Of a stretch of DNA of 64,000 bases, positions 1-11,872 are shown piece by piece. Source of the stretch: Nemertoderma westbladi (Eukaryota; Xenacoelomorpha; Nemertodermatida; Nemertodermatidae); assembly GCA_032718475.1 (NCBI GenBank), contig JAUCBJ010009033.1, positions 1 to 64,000 of the forward strand, written 5' to 3'. A model generated the notes under the pieces. That model searched no databases, had not been told where the DNA came from, and worked only from the letters and a program-made list of their open reading frames with translations. A program made the position numbers and the translations under genes. Within the stretch, counting starts at the first letter, position 1. Each line of letters begins with the position of its first letter.

Positions 1-860
1 CTTTAACAGACTCACTCATACACAATGCTGCACAATACTGCACACTAATCTGCCAATCTTCACTGATTTTAGTCACATATAAAAGGAACACAGGCTGACT
101 CATGTAGGGTCTATCAAATAACATTAGATTCACTTCAAACCACTTCAACATAAGTCACAATCGTTATTGATAACTTTTCTCTCTTACCTTCGGTATATCA
201 AGAATATTGGGTTTCGGGGTTATTTATCGTTATTCCAAATATAATAATTCATCAACCATATTATGAAGAACTGACAGTAAATAGCAGTATAAAACAACAA
301 CTGAACACTGATTGTTACGAGTTTGCAATGTTTCAGCAGTCAGTATGTATGATCAGTCATCAGAGTCATTAGGTAGTCGTTAGTTAAAGGATATATGCCC
401 TTTATAATTAAACCTACTAGTGTAAGACTAAAAACAGTAAAGCACAAAATACTTCCAAGCCGTTCTTTCTTAGGCTCAGGACTGAATGTAAACACTGCAC
501 ATAGGCATTGCGTCATTTCTCGGAAATTCTCTGTACAAGGAGCCACAAAACGCTCTAATTGGCTGACTGAACTGAGAGACGCCGTAGAACAAAGGAAATC
601 AACACGTATGAATGTCAGCTGTTAACCGTAGTCATAGTAACTACTGTTCAAGAGTAGCTATCACCCTTTTGCGTCACGAATTGCCATAGAATCATAAAAT
701 ATGCCTTTTACAGTACACATACGGAGGAAATAGATCTTAGATCCTCTAAAAACACCGATACAGCAATAATACGGTCTCTTACACTTATTAAATCAACTAC
801 AGAGTATTTTAATGTAAAAGATAATAAAAATAACGGGGCAATTCAGCAAAGGCTTTTACA
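1..860 (-). mobile_element. BEL/Pao LTR, minus strand, cut by window edge
   Basis: The reverse complement matches the LTR of the complete element at 9704-27375 over nearly its whole length, with visible substitutions and small indels. It is clearly older than that copy. The LTR start (TGTAAAAGCC on the minus strand) falls at 860. Position 1 corresponds to about base 850 of the 1.23-kb LTR, so the rest lies outside the window. Beyond 860 there is no purine tract and no element sequence, so this is either a solo LTR or the 5' LTR of a minus-strand copy extending leftward. Confidence 0.85.
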
Positions 861-1598
861 AATATCATCATATTATATGAATTGTATAAAATAATTTTAA
901 TAAGATTTGAACTAAAATTGGATTGCGACTTTCTGTTTTGTCAATTTCATTATTAACTAGATGTTTTATATTGAAGGTAATTTCGGAAATTAATATATTT
1001 AAATTTTAAATATTTCACAATTTTTCCTCCTGCTATTTTTCCAGTTTATACACATTCTGAAAACACAGCGAAACCCAAATAGAATAAGACACTAAAAACA
1101 AGTGATTCCAGCTTAGTGGCGTTTAAGTGGTTCGGTATCTTGGATCTTGTGGTCGTAACTGCGGCACGGATTATTTGACATTTCCTTGAAAAAACATACC
1201 TCCGTAAAATTCATATCCCTAGCCCGGGTGTAGTTTTAATGAAATACATATTAATACTCTTTTCAACTCGCCCTTATTTCATTATTATAACTCCATAGAT
1301 AAAATCCCATTCAAAATGTGATGATTCAATCAAATTTAATGTGTGATGGTCCCAAATGCGGCTGTCAATGTAAATATAGCTATACCTTCCCACACAGAAA
1401 ATAATTTTGCATAACTCATTTCAACTACCGGTACAGTAATTGTAATATTTTTATGGGAAGACAATATATATTTTATTTTATATTAGGCCACCTAATATAG
1501 AGGGTTATTTAATTTATAATTTTAAATTTTTGGTGAGACTTTAATTGATTTTTGGCTTCTATTTTGTCAATATTTATTTGATTTTAACTATGTTTTAG
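861..1598. other. AT-rich stretch without recognisable gene
   Basis: I see no supported coding sequence or RNA gene here. The sequence is very AT-rich. An AG dinucleotide after a T-rich stretch (ending at 1598) looks like the splice acceptor of the following Helitron exon, so the right part may be Helitron intron. Confidence 0.5.
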
Positions 1599-1845
1599 TT
1601 GTGACAGAAGATTCAACTTTTAGGAGACGTGACTTTGTTGTCTCTCTTCGAGGACCAGGTCGCCAAGTTAGGGAGATTTCCGATACAAACCGCGCGGCCG
1701 ATCCGCTGCACTTCGTGTTGTTTTTCCCGACTGGGAGGGACGGTTGGCACCCGGATATGTCACTAACACCCCGGGCTTTCTATCGTTTTATTATTCAGAT
1801 TAGGACGACGATTATTGGTGCTATTAAATTCAATCCTCTGCACTG

Positions 1846-2652
1846 GTGAGTTGCCATTTATTCTTTATTGTTTGACTACCGGTACTGAGTGACATTTAAT
1901 TGTGTTTAATGTTTAATATCTTATGTGTCAATATTATATCAAATATTATGAGCCATTGATCTTGTAAGTACCGGTACCCTGTCTCGGGGCGGGGCCTCTT
2001 GTGATTCAGTATATTTGATTTATAAATTGACTTAACTTTATACTTCGGGATCCCGGTTCAAAAAAGTCGAGATCGGGACCGGGATTGTATTTTTTGCCGG
2101 GATCCCGTTTAAACATTAATACATGTATTATGATATAATATTACTTTGTTGATTGCGAGTGGTTTTGGCGTGATAAACATTTCGAAAGATATATTATAAT
2201 CAAAGCCGGAAGAGGAACGTAGAACCTAATTTTTTTTTAAATAATATAATTTTCAATATTAGTAATATAAATAGTACCGGTATATAATAATACTAAAAAA
2301 CTTACATAATTATTCAAACACCAAAACAAATTTTTCAACAAATTAATTGAAATATAAAGTCCTAGAATATTAATAATTTCAGTTTATTATAAATTAATAC
2401 AAAGCTCAATATTGAGCCGCTATGTCCGATCCACGGAGCCCAGCACCGTCCCCGAAGCGCCCTCGCCATGAACGGCGACCACCTCGAAGGCACAGGGAAC
2501 TCGATTCGATTCTACTCGACTCGATTTTCAATATTAGTGATTTCTTTAATTTAATCAAATAGATCAGATTAATATTATATTTAAAAAAAAATTCATATTT
2601 TACAACCTTGTACAATGTATTAATAGTTTCATTACTCATTACTGTTTTGCAG
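1846..2652 (+). other. Helitron intron 1 with CGGGATC inverted repeats
   Basis: This non-coding stretch lies between two in-frame Helitron exons. Around 2045-2115 there are several copies of CGGGATCCCG-like palindromes in an AT-rich background, which may be the end of a small inverted-repeat transposon. The rest is A/T-rich sequence without recognisable content. Confidence 0.5.
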
Positions 2653-2884
2653 GGGACGCCGACTCTTCCAGGAGTATTTGTGCCTAGCACTCGCGAAAAT
2701 CGAGAATCAGGACATGTTCTACTACACGTCGAACCAACAAAAATTACGTGCTGACAAGTACGGAAGATTGTGCGAAGCAGTGCATGCACACGATAATACT
2801 AATGAGCCCATAAGAGCTGGGAAGCTTGTCGGACTACCGCCGTCACACATTGGTTCCCCGCGATATATGCATTCTCATTTTCAG

Positions 2885-3123
2885 GTACATTATTTTGTTT
2901 ATGAAAATATAAAATACGAAAATAAGTTCTTCTAATTTATATTACATTTTTTAAAAGTGATATTATAAATATATGCCTTTAGATTATAGAGATACTTTAC
3001 ATACTATAATATACTTACTTTACTTTTAAGTTTGACCTAAAGATATTTATTTAATAATTTCCTTTTTGTGAAAAGTTTGAAACAATTGAACATTGAAATA
3101 TAATTAATTCATTTTATTTTCAG
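2885..3123 (+). other. Helitron intron 2
   Basis: A 239-bp AT-rich intron with GTACAT donor and TTTTCAG acceptor. Removing it joins HFQ to DAMAICRE exactly as in intronless Helitron proteins, in phase 0. Confidence 0.8.
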
Positions 3124-4275
3124 GATGCCATGGCCATATGTCGCGAGTTCAAAAAGCCAGATGCCTTCATAACAATGACGTGCAATCCGAATTGGCCCGA
3201 GATTCTTGGGTCAATCTACCCCGGGCAGAAACCCGAGGATCGACCCGACATCATCGCTCGGGTCTTCAATAACAAACTAAAGGAATTAATCGACGACCTC
3301 TGGGAGAGAAAGGTGTTTGGGAAACTCCACGCGCGGATACATGTGGTAGAGTTCCAGAAGCGAGGACTCCCACATGCTCACCTTTTGGCAATCATGTGTC
3401 CAGGGGATCGAATAACATCAGTGGATGAAGTGGACGCCATGATCTCTGCGGAATTGCCACCTGATCCGGCGGAATTTGCTGAGGGAAGCCCCGCGAAGGA
3501 GCAGGCACAACGCCTTCTCGAAGCTGTGCTAAACTTCATGACGCACAGCTGCGGGCCCGCCTGTAAGAAAGTCGAAGGCGATGGCTGTAAGAAAGGTTTC
3601 CCTAAACCATTTTCCGATGCTACAACATGGGAGGACACTGCATTTTACCCGGAGTATCGTCGTCGACGTGGGAGGGCTGTAATTTTTAAAGGAAGAGTTG
3701 TGACCAACCAGTGGATTGTTCCGTATTCGCCATATTTATTGTTGAAGTTCCAATGCCACATTAACTTTGAAATTTGCATTTCGGCGCATACTGTAAAGTA
3801 TTTATTTAAGTATATGCACAAGGGCGGCGATAGATTAATGGTTGGTGTGGACACGAACGAAATTCGGAGCTATCAGAACCTGCGATACATCGGATCTCCA
3901 GAAGCTGCTTATCGAGTATTGGGATTCGATATCACACAGCAATGCCCTCCCGTCCAGGCTCTCAGAGTCCACCTGGAGAACGAGCAGACGGTGATTTTCA
4001 ACGAGGAAAACGTTGCTGAAATCGTATCGCAAGGGCCAAAAGATACCGAACTTACAGCGTTCTTCAAGTTCAACGCAAAGAATCCCTCAACGAACGTTAC
4101 ATATGTTAATTACCCAAAGAAACATACATACGACAGGAGTAAACACGAATGGCACGTGAGAAAGAAGGGCTTCACTGTAGGTCGGGTGCACACCGTCCAT
4201 CCCCTCGCTGGAGACGAATATTATCTGAGGCTGCTTCTGCATGAGGATCACTGCTGCGGAAAGACAAGCTTCCAT

Positions 4276-5382
4276 GTGAGTTAAATTAATATTTGTCATT
4301 TATTTGTACGGAATTAATTTCGCACTATCAAATCGCCAGTGCAACATATTTTCCAAGTTTACATCACAGTGCCACATTATTTATCAGAATGTCCCTACGC
4401 CATACATTTACTATGTATGTCCAATATATCCAGTATGTCACCGCGTAATAACTACAAATAATTCCCCACAAATGAATAAAATTAGATTCTCCATTAATTT
4501 TCTCCATTCTCTGATTCTCCAGTTCATAATTAGCACTTTAAAGCTTTTACGGCCCTCGTTCTATTATTTCCTTCGCTGTCGCTCGGGAAACAAAATCATT
4601 CGTGCCGTAACGCTATGGAAAGAGCTATTTTATGAACTACAGGTCACGGTGCAATCATTCTCGAACCAATAGTGATTTGTTGTTACCAAATAGAAAGCTG
4701 ATCGTGCAAGGATTCCGAATATGTAAAAATATTTGAATTTGGTTGGGAAATAGCTGAGATATGGGCATTCGAAATTTGCATGTATTTGCTTCCCCCGCAG
4801 GCCATTTATTTTATTAATAAATACACAATGTTCTAGAATATTTTGTTTATCTTCTATATATACATTAATAATATGGTCAACTGTGGAAAAACCTGCTGTC
4901 CGTATCAGCTACCGCCAGTCTATCTCCAGCCAGCCAATCTATCTATTCCCCAGTGTTGCAGTTTTAGGCATACCTTTACAATTATAAATAAGCCGTATGT
5001 ATCCAATATATCCGCAGCGGCACCGGGATTCTCTACCAACGCTGTTTTATTTCGAGCAAGGGGGGGGGGGGGGGGGGGGGCTCAAAAATGACGTATTTAC
5101 ATAAAATCACATATTATGTCTATTTGATTACATATTTGTCCCTTATATGATCCTTTAGTCTATAATTAACCTCGCTCGGTATGGGCAAATTATATATCTC
5201 TGGGTGCGTTGGCGGGAAGTCTATTTGATATTCATGTAATACTATAGTTATTATCGTACTTATGTATTTACACTATAGCTTGTTAAATTATTTCAAACTG
5301 AGACACTTGGAAAGAGGTATGCTAAAAATTATGTCAAACCTACCATTTAGCATTTACCATTCCTAAAATTATTATTTTCTAG
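4276..5382 (+). other. Helitron intron 3 with poly-G tract
   Basis: Phase-0 intron of about 1.1 kb between Helitron exons 3 and 4. It contains a run of 21 G at 5060-5080. No coding content is supported; open frames inside it lack any family similarity I can recognise. Confidence 0.6.
5060..5080. repeat. poly-G tract (21 G)
   Basis: Uninterrupted run of G in otherwise AT-rich sequence. It may form G-quadruplex, and its length may be affected by sequencing error. Confidence 0.9.
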
Positions 5383-5720
5383 GATATGTTAACCATCGAT
5401 GGAACAACATTTTCCACTTATAAAGAGGTTTGTGTGGAGTTGGGGCTACTACAAGATGACGGTGAATGGGAAAGAGCGCTGGTTGAAGCGGATGCAACTA
5501 AACTTTGCCATCAGATTCGCAGCCTCTTTGTTGTCATCTTGTTATATTGCAACGCATCGCGACCATCGGTTTTGTTTGAGAACCACTACAGGGAATGGGT
5601 ATATGATTTAAACAGGAAACATCCCAGCGCTACCGCGGACTCTCATTACGATTTGTAAAAAAATGAGGGGAGGGGTGGTGTAGGCGTGTCACTGAATTAC
5701 GACACTATATTCTGGGACAT

Positions 5721-8224
5721 ACTACTACTACTACTAGGATCGGCATGCTGCATTGCAGCTGCATTTTTAAGAATGCTGTGCCGGCTTGTCAACAAAATTG
5801 CACCGCCACAACTCCCTATCACCCATGACATTTGCTAGATCATCCGCATCTTTAAGGCCAGTGTCCTTTAAGATGCGTCTCAAGAAAGTCATGGGCTGTC
5901 CACCATGCTTATTCACTCCATGGGGCTGCCAAAGTACAAGATTATGCACTGGCTGGTCCTCACGGCGAAAGCAATGTCCTGCAAAGCGGAGGCGATTTTG
6001 ATCTAGTGTCAAGCTTGGGGGAACCAATGAGACACCTCCAATGTTATATAGTGTCTGGTTGGAGATGTGTGCATTGTACTTGACACAATGAACCCGGCGT
6101 AGCATTCTTGTGAATGTGCCATCCAGAGATTTGGTGTCCTCAGCAGTTAGAGCCCAGCATGGACTCCCGTAGAGGAGTACTGGAACTACTGCTGCTCTAA
6201 ATAATCGGACCTTAAGTTTCCGATTAATTCTCGGTGACTTCCAAATCCTGGAAAGCCTATTCAAGGCTGCCCATGCCTTTCCCTTACGTATTCGAAGGTC
6301 CTCACCTGACTTCCGGATCCATGATCCCAGGTAACAGAAGTCCTCCACATGCTCAAGCATACCATCCTTTGAGCTTATGCTCATCCGATCAGAGACTTGC
6401 TGAGGACTTTCAAAGTTAACTGTCAGAATTTTGGTCTTTCTGGAGTTAATAAAAAGACCAACACTAGAAGCAGCATGTTCTAATGAGCTGAGGAGCCGTT
6501 GGGCTCCCTCTAATGATTCTGAGAGTACTCCTAAGTCATCAGCAAAGTCTAGATCAGTTAGGTACTTGGCAGGATTTCCTCGATTTCTGGAGCCAGTAGG
6601 TGGAGTTATCATCACCCCATCATCATTATGATGATCTAAGGACATGCGTAGAACATAGTCAACCACAATAATGAACAAGAATGGTGCAAGTGTGTCTCCT
6701 TGGAGGACGCCCCATAACACTTCAAATGGTTCTGTGTCACCGTCAAATAATTTCATCAGGAATCCCATATAATGAAAGTATACTGAACATACGTGAGCGA
6801 GAGACTGAATCAAAGGCCTTGAAGAAGTCAACAAAGATAACAGCCAGATGCCTGTCTTTCTTTTTTGATAATTCTTCAATTATCCTTCTAAGTGCCATCA
6901 CATTATCACCGTCAACAGTAGACACAAATGTTGTCGAACCATCGTATACTGATCTGATTTCTGCAATAATTTCATCAGGAATCCCATATAATGAAAGTAT
7001 GCTGAACATACGTGACCGAGAGACTGAATCAAAGGCCTTGAAGAAGTCAACAAAGATAACAGCCAGAAGATGCCTGTCTTTCTTTTTTGATAATTCTTCA
7101 ATTATCCTTCTAAGTGCCAAAATGGGCTCCATGGTCCCACGACCTTTACGGAACCCATTCTGATTTCCACGGAGCAGTCTCTCAATGGGATCCCTGATGC
7201 GATTTAATAGAATCCTATTGTATAGCTTTGCAGCAATCGAGATCAATGAGATTCCCCGAAAAGAACCATGGAGTGTTAGGTTGCCCTTCTTGGGAACTGG
7301 CACCAACTTATTTGTTTTCATTTCTTGTGGGACTCTTGTTGTACGGTACATGTCTACTATGATGGGATAGATGAGCTTTAAACACTCAGGTATTTTAAAG
7401 ACCTCAGGGGGAACACCATCTACTCCACTGGCACGATTGGTCTTAATGCTCTTTGCAGCAGCCTTCACTTCCGCAAAGGAGATATCGCCAATGGGAATAT
7501 CTGGGAGTACAGACTCAGACACTTTTACTTCTATAAAGTTATCAGGCAATACCCTGTCATTATTGAGGAGCTTTTCAAAGTGGGCTTTCCAACCATTGAG
7601 GCGATCGGCTGGTGATTCAGCCTTAACCTTGGTGGTTGGTTGGCTTTTCCGCCCAGTAAGCAGATTGATCGATTTCCATGCCTGGGATGATTGCCTGCTG
7701 TCGTCAGCATCATTGATGGCATCAATCTGTTGGTTTATTAGCTCCTGTAGATTAACAGAGTACTGCCTGTTCAGGGACCTAGATGCAGCCTTAACTGCAT
7801 TCTTGGCCGCTGTAGTCTGTTTGAGTCGGGACTTTTTCTGCGCCTTATGAAGGTCATTTCGGCACTTTTGAATTTTGTTGTCAGTCCAGGGGGGCCTTTT
7901 CCTGTTTCGAGGGTATACAGGAACTGTTTCTGCAGCTGCTAACTTAACTGGTTCTGTAAAGGCAGTATAGCCCTCACAGTGATCTGCCGCCTCAGAGGCA
8001 AGAGCCTCATACCTGTTGCTCAGCTGTAGTGTGAAGCTGGATCTCACACTTGGCTGTTGCAACAGAGAGGACCAATCATGCCGCTTCAAGGCAGATTTCG
8101 TTGTTCTGCTAGCACGCAGACTAAGTCTTACCTTGGCCACAATAAGGCGGTGATCACTGGAGAAGGGTCGAAGTGTAAATGCATTACAGTCTTGTATAGA
8201 GCTCCTGTATTTCCTACGAAACAG
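5721..8224 (-). mobile_element. RTE-type non-LTR retrotransposon, 5'-truncated
   Basis: A minus-strand LINE ending 3' in a short (AGT)n tract (5721-5737 on the plus strand). It aligns with the longer copy at 50229-53540. Similarity to that copy stops at about 8224, inside the end of the endonuclease region, so this copy lacks the APE domain. Upstream sequence is an unrelated tandem repeat. The coding region is interrupted by a tandem duplication of part of the RT domain. Confidence 0.88.
5767..8224 (-). pseudogene. RTE-type reverse transcriptase, duplicated and deleted internally
   Basis: The N-terminal part (8224 to about 6905) runs through the linker and RT fingers (GNQNGFRKGRGTMEPILALR, then FVDFFKAFDSV). 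About 200 bp of RT (from ALRRIIEELS to the GIPDEII region) is then repeated. The second copy is joined by a short deletion to DGDTEPFEVLWG, which shifts the frame. The remainder (to 5767) carries the catalytic LDFADD box and the C-terminal zone (RLRFAGHCFRRED, GGQPMTFLRR) typical of RTE-like elements. The gene would normally encode APE endonuclease plus RT for target-primed reverse transcription. It cannot work here because the endonuclease is missing and the RT is broken. Confidence 0.85.
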
Positions 8225-8254
8225 AATTCCGGGACATGGTGTACAGTAGTACAG

Positions 8255-8800
8255 ACTGACAGTAAGACCGACAGACAGACAGACTAGATTTATGTAAACG
8301 TGTAAACTGACATCAGAAATGAAATAAGCAACCCTTAAAACCCCCATAGCGGGAATGTTGGTTAGTTAGTATACTTTCTTAAGTTTTGACAGACAGACTG
8401 ACAGAAAGACCAACAGCTAGACAGACTAGATTTATTAAACGTGAAAACTGACATCTGAAATGAAATCAGCACCCATTAAAACTCCTATAACGAGAATGTT
8501 AGTTAGTTTGTATTCTTTTTTAAGTTTTGACAGACTGACTGAATGACAGAAAGACCGACAAACAGACAGACTAGATTTATGTAAACCTGAAAACTGACAT
8601 CAGAATTGAAATCAGCACCTCTTAAAACCCACATAGCGAGAATGTTAGTTAATTTGAATTATTTTTGTATGTTTTGACAGACTGACTAACAGAATGACCG
8701 ACAGACAAACAGACTAGATTTATGTACTGTAAACGTGAAAACTGACATCAGAAATGTAATCAGCACCCCTTAAACCCCCATAGCGAGAATGTTAGCGACA
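8255..8800. repeat. tandem repeat, about 143-bp unit, four copies
   Basis: The phrase AGACTAGATTTATGTAAACG recurs at 8281, 8423, 8569 and 8710, each time followed by a block about CTGACATCAGAAATG and a CCCATAGCG segment. Periods are 142, 146 and 141 bp. Copies are diverged by point changes and small indels. GACAGACAGACAGAC microsatellite sequence sits at each junction. The array abuts the truncated RTE copy. Confidence 0.9.
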
Positions 8801-9524
8801 AGTTTTATTCGTAAGATATATTTTAAAACATTTATTTATTAATAATGCAATAACTGAATAACCAGATAAAGGAAAGACAAACCGAATTGAAACTTTTAAT
8901 TATTAATAATAATTGTGGTGAGAGGTGATTGGAAATCAATGTTATTTTATTTATCAACCAGTGAAAAACATTTCGTCCCTTTCATTTTCAACAACCTAAA
9001 TGACAAAATTGACGTTTCCTGTAAAACGGCATTTTCGATTCTAATTTTGTTTGAAAGTAATCTTCCAGGATTTTGGTCTTATTTACTTTTAAATCCATTA
9101 AATGTAACGATTTTAAACAAAAACAGTTTTGGTATTGGAATTATGTAACATATTAGGTAGGAAACAATGTATAGGGATATAGGTTGTTTAAAAAAAATTA
9201 CATTTTTTACAATGATTACTCAAAAAGCATTAAAAGCCTTAAGACAAATTCGATTATTAAGTTTTAAAAATATAAAACAAGTCTCCCCCTATCATAATAA
9301 ACAACAATTCTAGCTTCTGATTCGTTGTTTCCAATTTTATATCAACGATTCCCGGGCTTACCCTCTATTTATAATAGTAAAATGTGTTATATAGGTTGTT
9401 TTAAAAAAAACATTTCTTTATAATGCGGTCTATGCAAAACTGGCATATAGGTGGTTTTGAAACGTTAAATATCTCAGTTATACGTGGGAGTATGGCCAGT
9501 GGCAGATCTAGGATTTCTCCAAGA

Positions 9525-9548
9525 GGGGGGGGGGGGGGGGGGGGGGGG
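9525..9548. repeat. poly-G tract (24 G)
   Basis: Uninterrupted homopolymer of 24 G, possible G-quadruplex or slippage site. Confidence 0.9.
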
Positions 9549-9698
9549 CACGACCAATTGAAAAAAAATTATACATAATCTATTATAGCGACAGGAAATT
9601 TGAAAACTATAGTGGTCGAATTTCTGGTTGAAAATGATGAACTCTAGGTTTTGTGGGTTTTATATCTTTCAATATTAAATTATTCAATTTTAATTAAG

Positions 9699-9703
9699 GT
9701 TTC
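9699..9703. other. Left target-site duplication (GTTTC)
   Basis: GTTTC directly precedes the 5' LTR and is repeated directly after the 3' LTR at 27376-27380. A 5-bp duplication is normal for BEL/Pao integration. Confidence 0.9.
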
Positions 9704-10932
9704 TGTAAAAGCCTTTGCTGAATTGCCCCATTATTTTTATTATCTTTTACATTAAAATACTCTGTAGTTGATTTAATAGGTGTAAGAGACCGTATTATTG
9801 CTGTATCGGTGTTTTTTAGAGGATCTAAGAGCTATTTCCTCCGTATGTGTACTGTAAAAGGCATAGTTGATGATTCTATGGCAATTCGTGACGCAATAGG
9901 TGATAGCTACTCTTGAACAGTAGTTACTATGACTACGGTTAACAGCTGATATTCATACGTGTTGATTTTCTTTGTTCTACGGCATCTCTCAGTTCAGTCA
10001 GCCAATCAGAGCATTTTTATGGCTCTTGTACAGAGATTTCCTAGAAATCACTCAATGCATTATAGGCAGTGTTTACATTCTGTCCTGAGCCAGGAGAGAG
10101 CGGCTTGGAAATATTTTGTGCTTTTCTGTTTTAGCTTAACACTAGTAGGCTTAATTATAAGGACATATATCCGTTATCTGATGAACTAAACATAACTCAA
10201 CTTAACAAACCATAACTGACTGATGATCTGCATGTACCACATACCTGTGCATACGTTTATATTGTTATACTGCTATTTACGGTCGGTCCTTCATAATATG
10301 GTTGATGAATTATTATATTTGGAATAACGATAAATAACCCCGAAACCCAATATTCTTGATATACCGAAGGTAAGAGAGAAAGGTTACATATAACGATTGT
10401 GACTTATGTTAAAGTGGTTTGAAGTGAATCTAATGTTATTTGATAGACCCTACATGAGTCGGTCCGTGTTCCTTTTATATGTGGCTAAAATCAGTGAAGA
10501 TCGGCAGATCAGTGTGCAGTATTGTGCAGCATTGTGTATGAGTGAGTCTGATAACGAAGCATTTCCTAAAGAATGCGCCATATATGTGAATTATAACTAA
10601 GCCATATCGTTGTGAGTAGTTTAAGTCATAACTCTGTTTATATAGATAGAGCGCCACGTCCTAAAGGAACTGTTAATATTCCCCGAAGGTGAATAATATT
10701 GTCAGAGATTATATAATACTGTCAGTCGAATAATACATTAAGCTTACATAGCAATAAGATTAAGCCGTCGAACCCAATCTCCCGGGTATATCCAGCGGGT
10801 GAATGATCGCGCACAGATTGGTTTCGACTAGTGTAGTGAATTAAATACTTGTCATAGGCTAAAAGTGATTTATTATCTAGAAGACATCCTAATTTGGCGG
10901 GTTAAACTGCCAAAGGTCTGAAAGCGCGAACA
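9704..10932 (+). repeat. 5' LTR of BEL/Pao element
   Basis: 1,229 bp, TG...CA, nearly identical to 26146-27375. A 76-codon open frame inside it is present in both LTRs but is probably incidental. Near its 3' end TTTGGC and GCCAAA (10893-10914) form a small hairpin that is also present, with changed bases, in the related copy at 29653-29672. Confidence 0.93.
10893..10914 (+). promoter_or_regulatory. Hairpin at the end of the 5' LTR
   Basis: TTTGGC pairs with GCCAAA around a 10-nt loop. In the diverged copy the corresponding TTGGCA/TGCTAA (29653-29672) still pairs, with one G-T wobble. This suggests conserved RNA structure in the U5 part of the transcript. Confidence 0.5.
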
Positions 10933-10948
10933 ATAACGGATATTGCTT

Positions 10949-10971
10949 CTTTATTGCAGTAAGCAATAAAG
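10949..10971 (+). promoter_or_regulatory. Conserved post-LTR hairpin
   Basis: CTTTATTGC (10949-10957) and GCAATAAAG (10963-10971) form a perfect 9-bp stem with loop AGTAA. The related element has the same stem at 29711-29735 with a different 7-nt loop, while flanking bases have diverged. Position right after the LTR suits a packaging, dimerisation or primer-site structure. The AATAAA inside the stem could also be a poly(A) signal. Confidence 0.6.
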
Positions 10972-11301
10972 TTGAAAGTACCGGTCAACCGGTAAACCTG
11001 AACGGTACATCTGTAGGTCAGTAGGCCCAACTGCCAGAACCGGTACTGCTGTAGGCCCGTAGGTCCAACTGCCAGAACCGGTACTTCTGTAGGTCTGTAG
11101 GCCCAACTGTCCTAACCGGTACTTCCAGTATAAGTACATTAGTATTATTCGATTTGATTGTTGTATACCGGTAGGCTGTTTAAGAGATTAGGGACTGTAC
11201 ACCCCTTGTTTCTTTTGGAGCTTACTTATTTCTGTCAGTTTTATTTGTTTGTAGGCTAGTATTGAACAGAAGGCGTGTAAGCCTGATCAGATTGTACAGA
11301 C

Positions 11302-11872
11302 AATTTGTAGGTTGAACTGTTGTCTGATTGCTGTTAAGTCTGAACGGATTGCAGTGTGTGTAGATCACCTGTCCGATAAAGAACGGTTAGGAAGTAGGGG
11401 CAGCCAATGCTGTAAGGTAAACCCCCAACTAAAGAATAAGTCGTACTACTGGGTTAGAACGCATACTACCTAATCATTTCGGAGTCTGCATGTCCTGTAG
11501 TTTATTTAGGCTTGAGAGTAGTCTGCCATCGTTGAGTCTGTACTTTGTTTGTGTAAGTCTGTACGGGTAGCGTATAATATTTATTTAGATAATTTGTAGG
11601 CTGGATAGTTGTCTGGCTGTTATTAGGTCTGAACGGATTGCAGTGTATGTAGATCACCTGTCCGATAAAGAACGGTTAGGAGGTAGGGGCAGCCAATGCT
11701 GTAAGGTAAACCCCCAACTAAAGAATAAGTCGTACTACTGGGTTAGAACGCATACTACCTAATCATTTCGGAGTCTGCATGTCCTGTAGTTTATTTAGGC
11801 TTGATAGTAGTCTGTCAGTGTTTGGTCTGCATTTTGTTTGAGTGGTTTGTACGCGTAGCGTAATATTTATTA
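11302..11872 (+). repeat. 289-bp tandem duplication in the leader
   Basis: AATTTGTAGG starts both copies (11302 and 11591). They share a block containing GTAGGGGCAGCCAATGCTG and ACCCCCAACTAAAG nearly without change. The related leader at about 29971-30255 has only one copy, so the duplication is specific to this lineage. Confidence 0.9.

Larger units (their letters stand above)
1599..5658 (+). pseudogene. Helitron Rep/helicase gene, spliced, 3' helicase part missing
   Basis: Four exons join in frame across canonical sites: 1599-1845 (GTGAGT donor), 2653-2884 (acceptor TTTTGCAG, donor GTACAT), 3124-4275 (TTTTCAG, GTGAGT) and 5383-5658 (TTTTCTAG). The joined protein follows the Helitron_like_N order. 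An N-terminal block (DPLHFVLFFPTGRDGWHPD) comes first. Exon 3 carries the HUH motif (PHAHLL, histidines at 3373-3381) and the two-tyrosine motif (KYLFKYMHKG, tyrosines at 3799 and 3811). These belong to a rolling-circle nuclease that nicks and joins single-stranded DNA. The exon 3/4 join restores the family-typical linker (SFH then DMLTIDG). Catalytic residues look intact. The Pif1-type helicase and the element's 3' hairpin are absent, and an RTE insertion follows at 5721. Earlier exons may lie left of 1599. It is probably a dead copy. Confidence 0.85.
8801..9703. other. AT-rich intergenic stretch with poly-G tract
   Basis: No supported gene. It contains 24 consecutive G at 9525-9548. The sequence before it (GTGGCAGATCTAGGATTT) resembles the end of a short dispersed inverted-repeat element, but I cannot define one. 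The last five bases, GTTTC at 9699-9703, are the left target-site duplication of the BEL/Pao element. Confidence 0.6.

Noticed and set aside
9959-10189. 76-codon ORF present in both LTRs of the 17.7-kb element
   Set aside because: The two LTRs are identical by descent, so presence in both is not evidence of coding. The older LTR at 1-860 does not keep the same plain frame.
10933-10960. Canonical tRNA primer-binding site (TGG...) directly after the 5' LTR
   Set aside because: The bases after the LTR do not start TGG and are not conserved in the related copy; TGGCGGGTTAAAC lies inside the LTR and is repeated in the 3' LTR.
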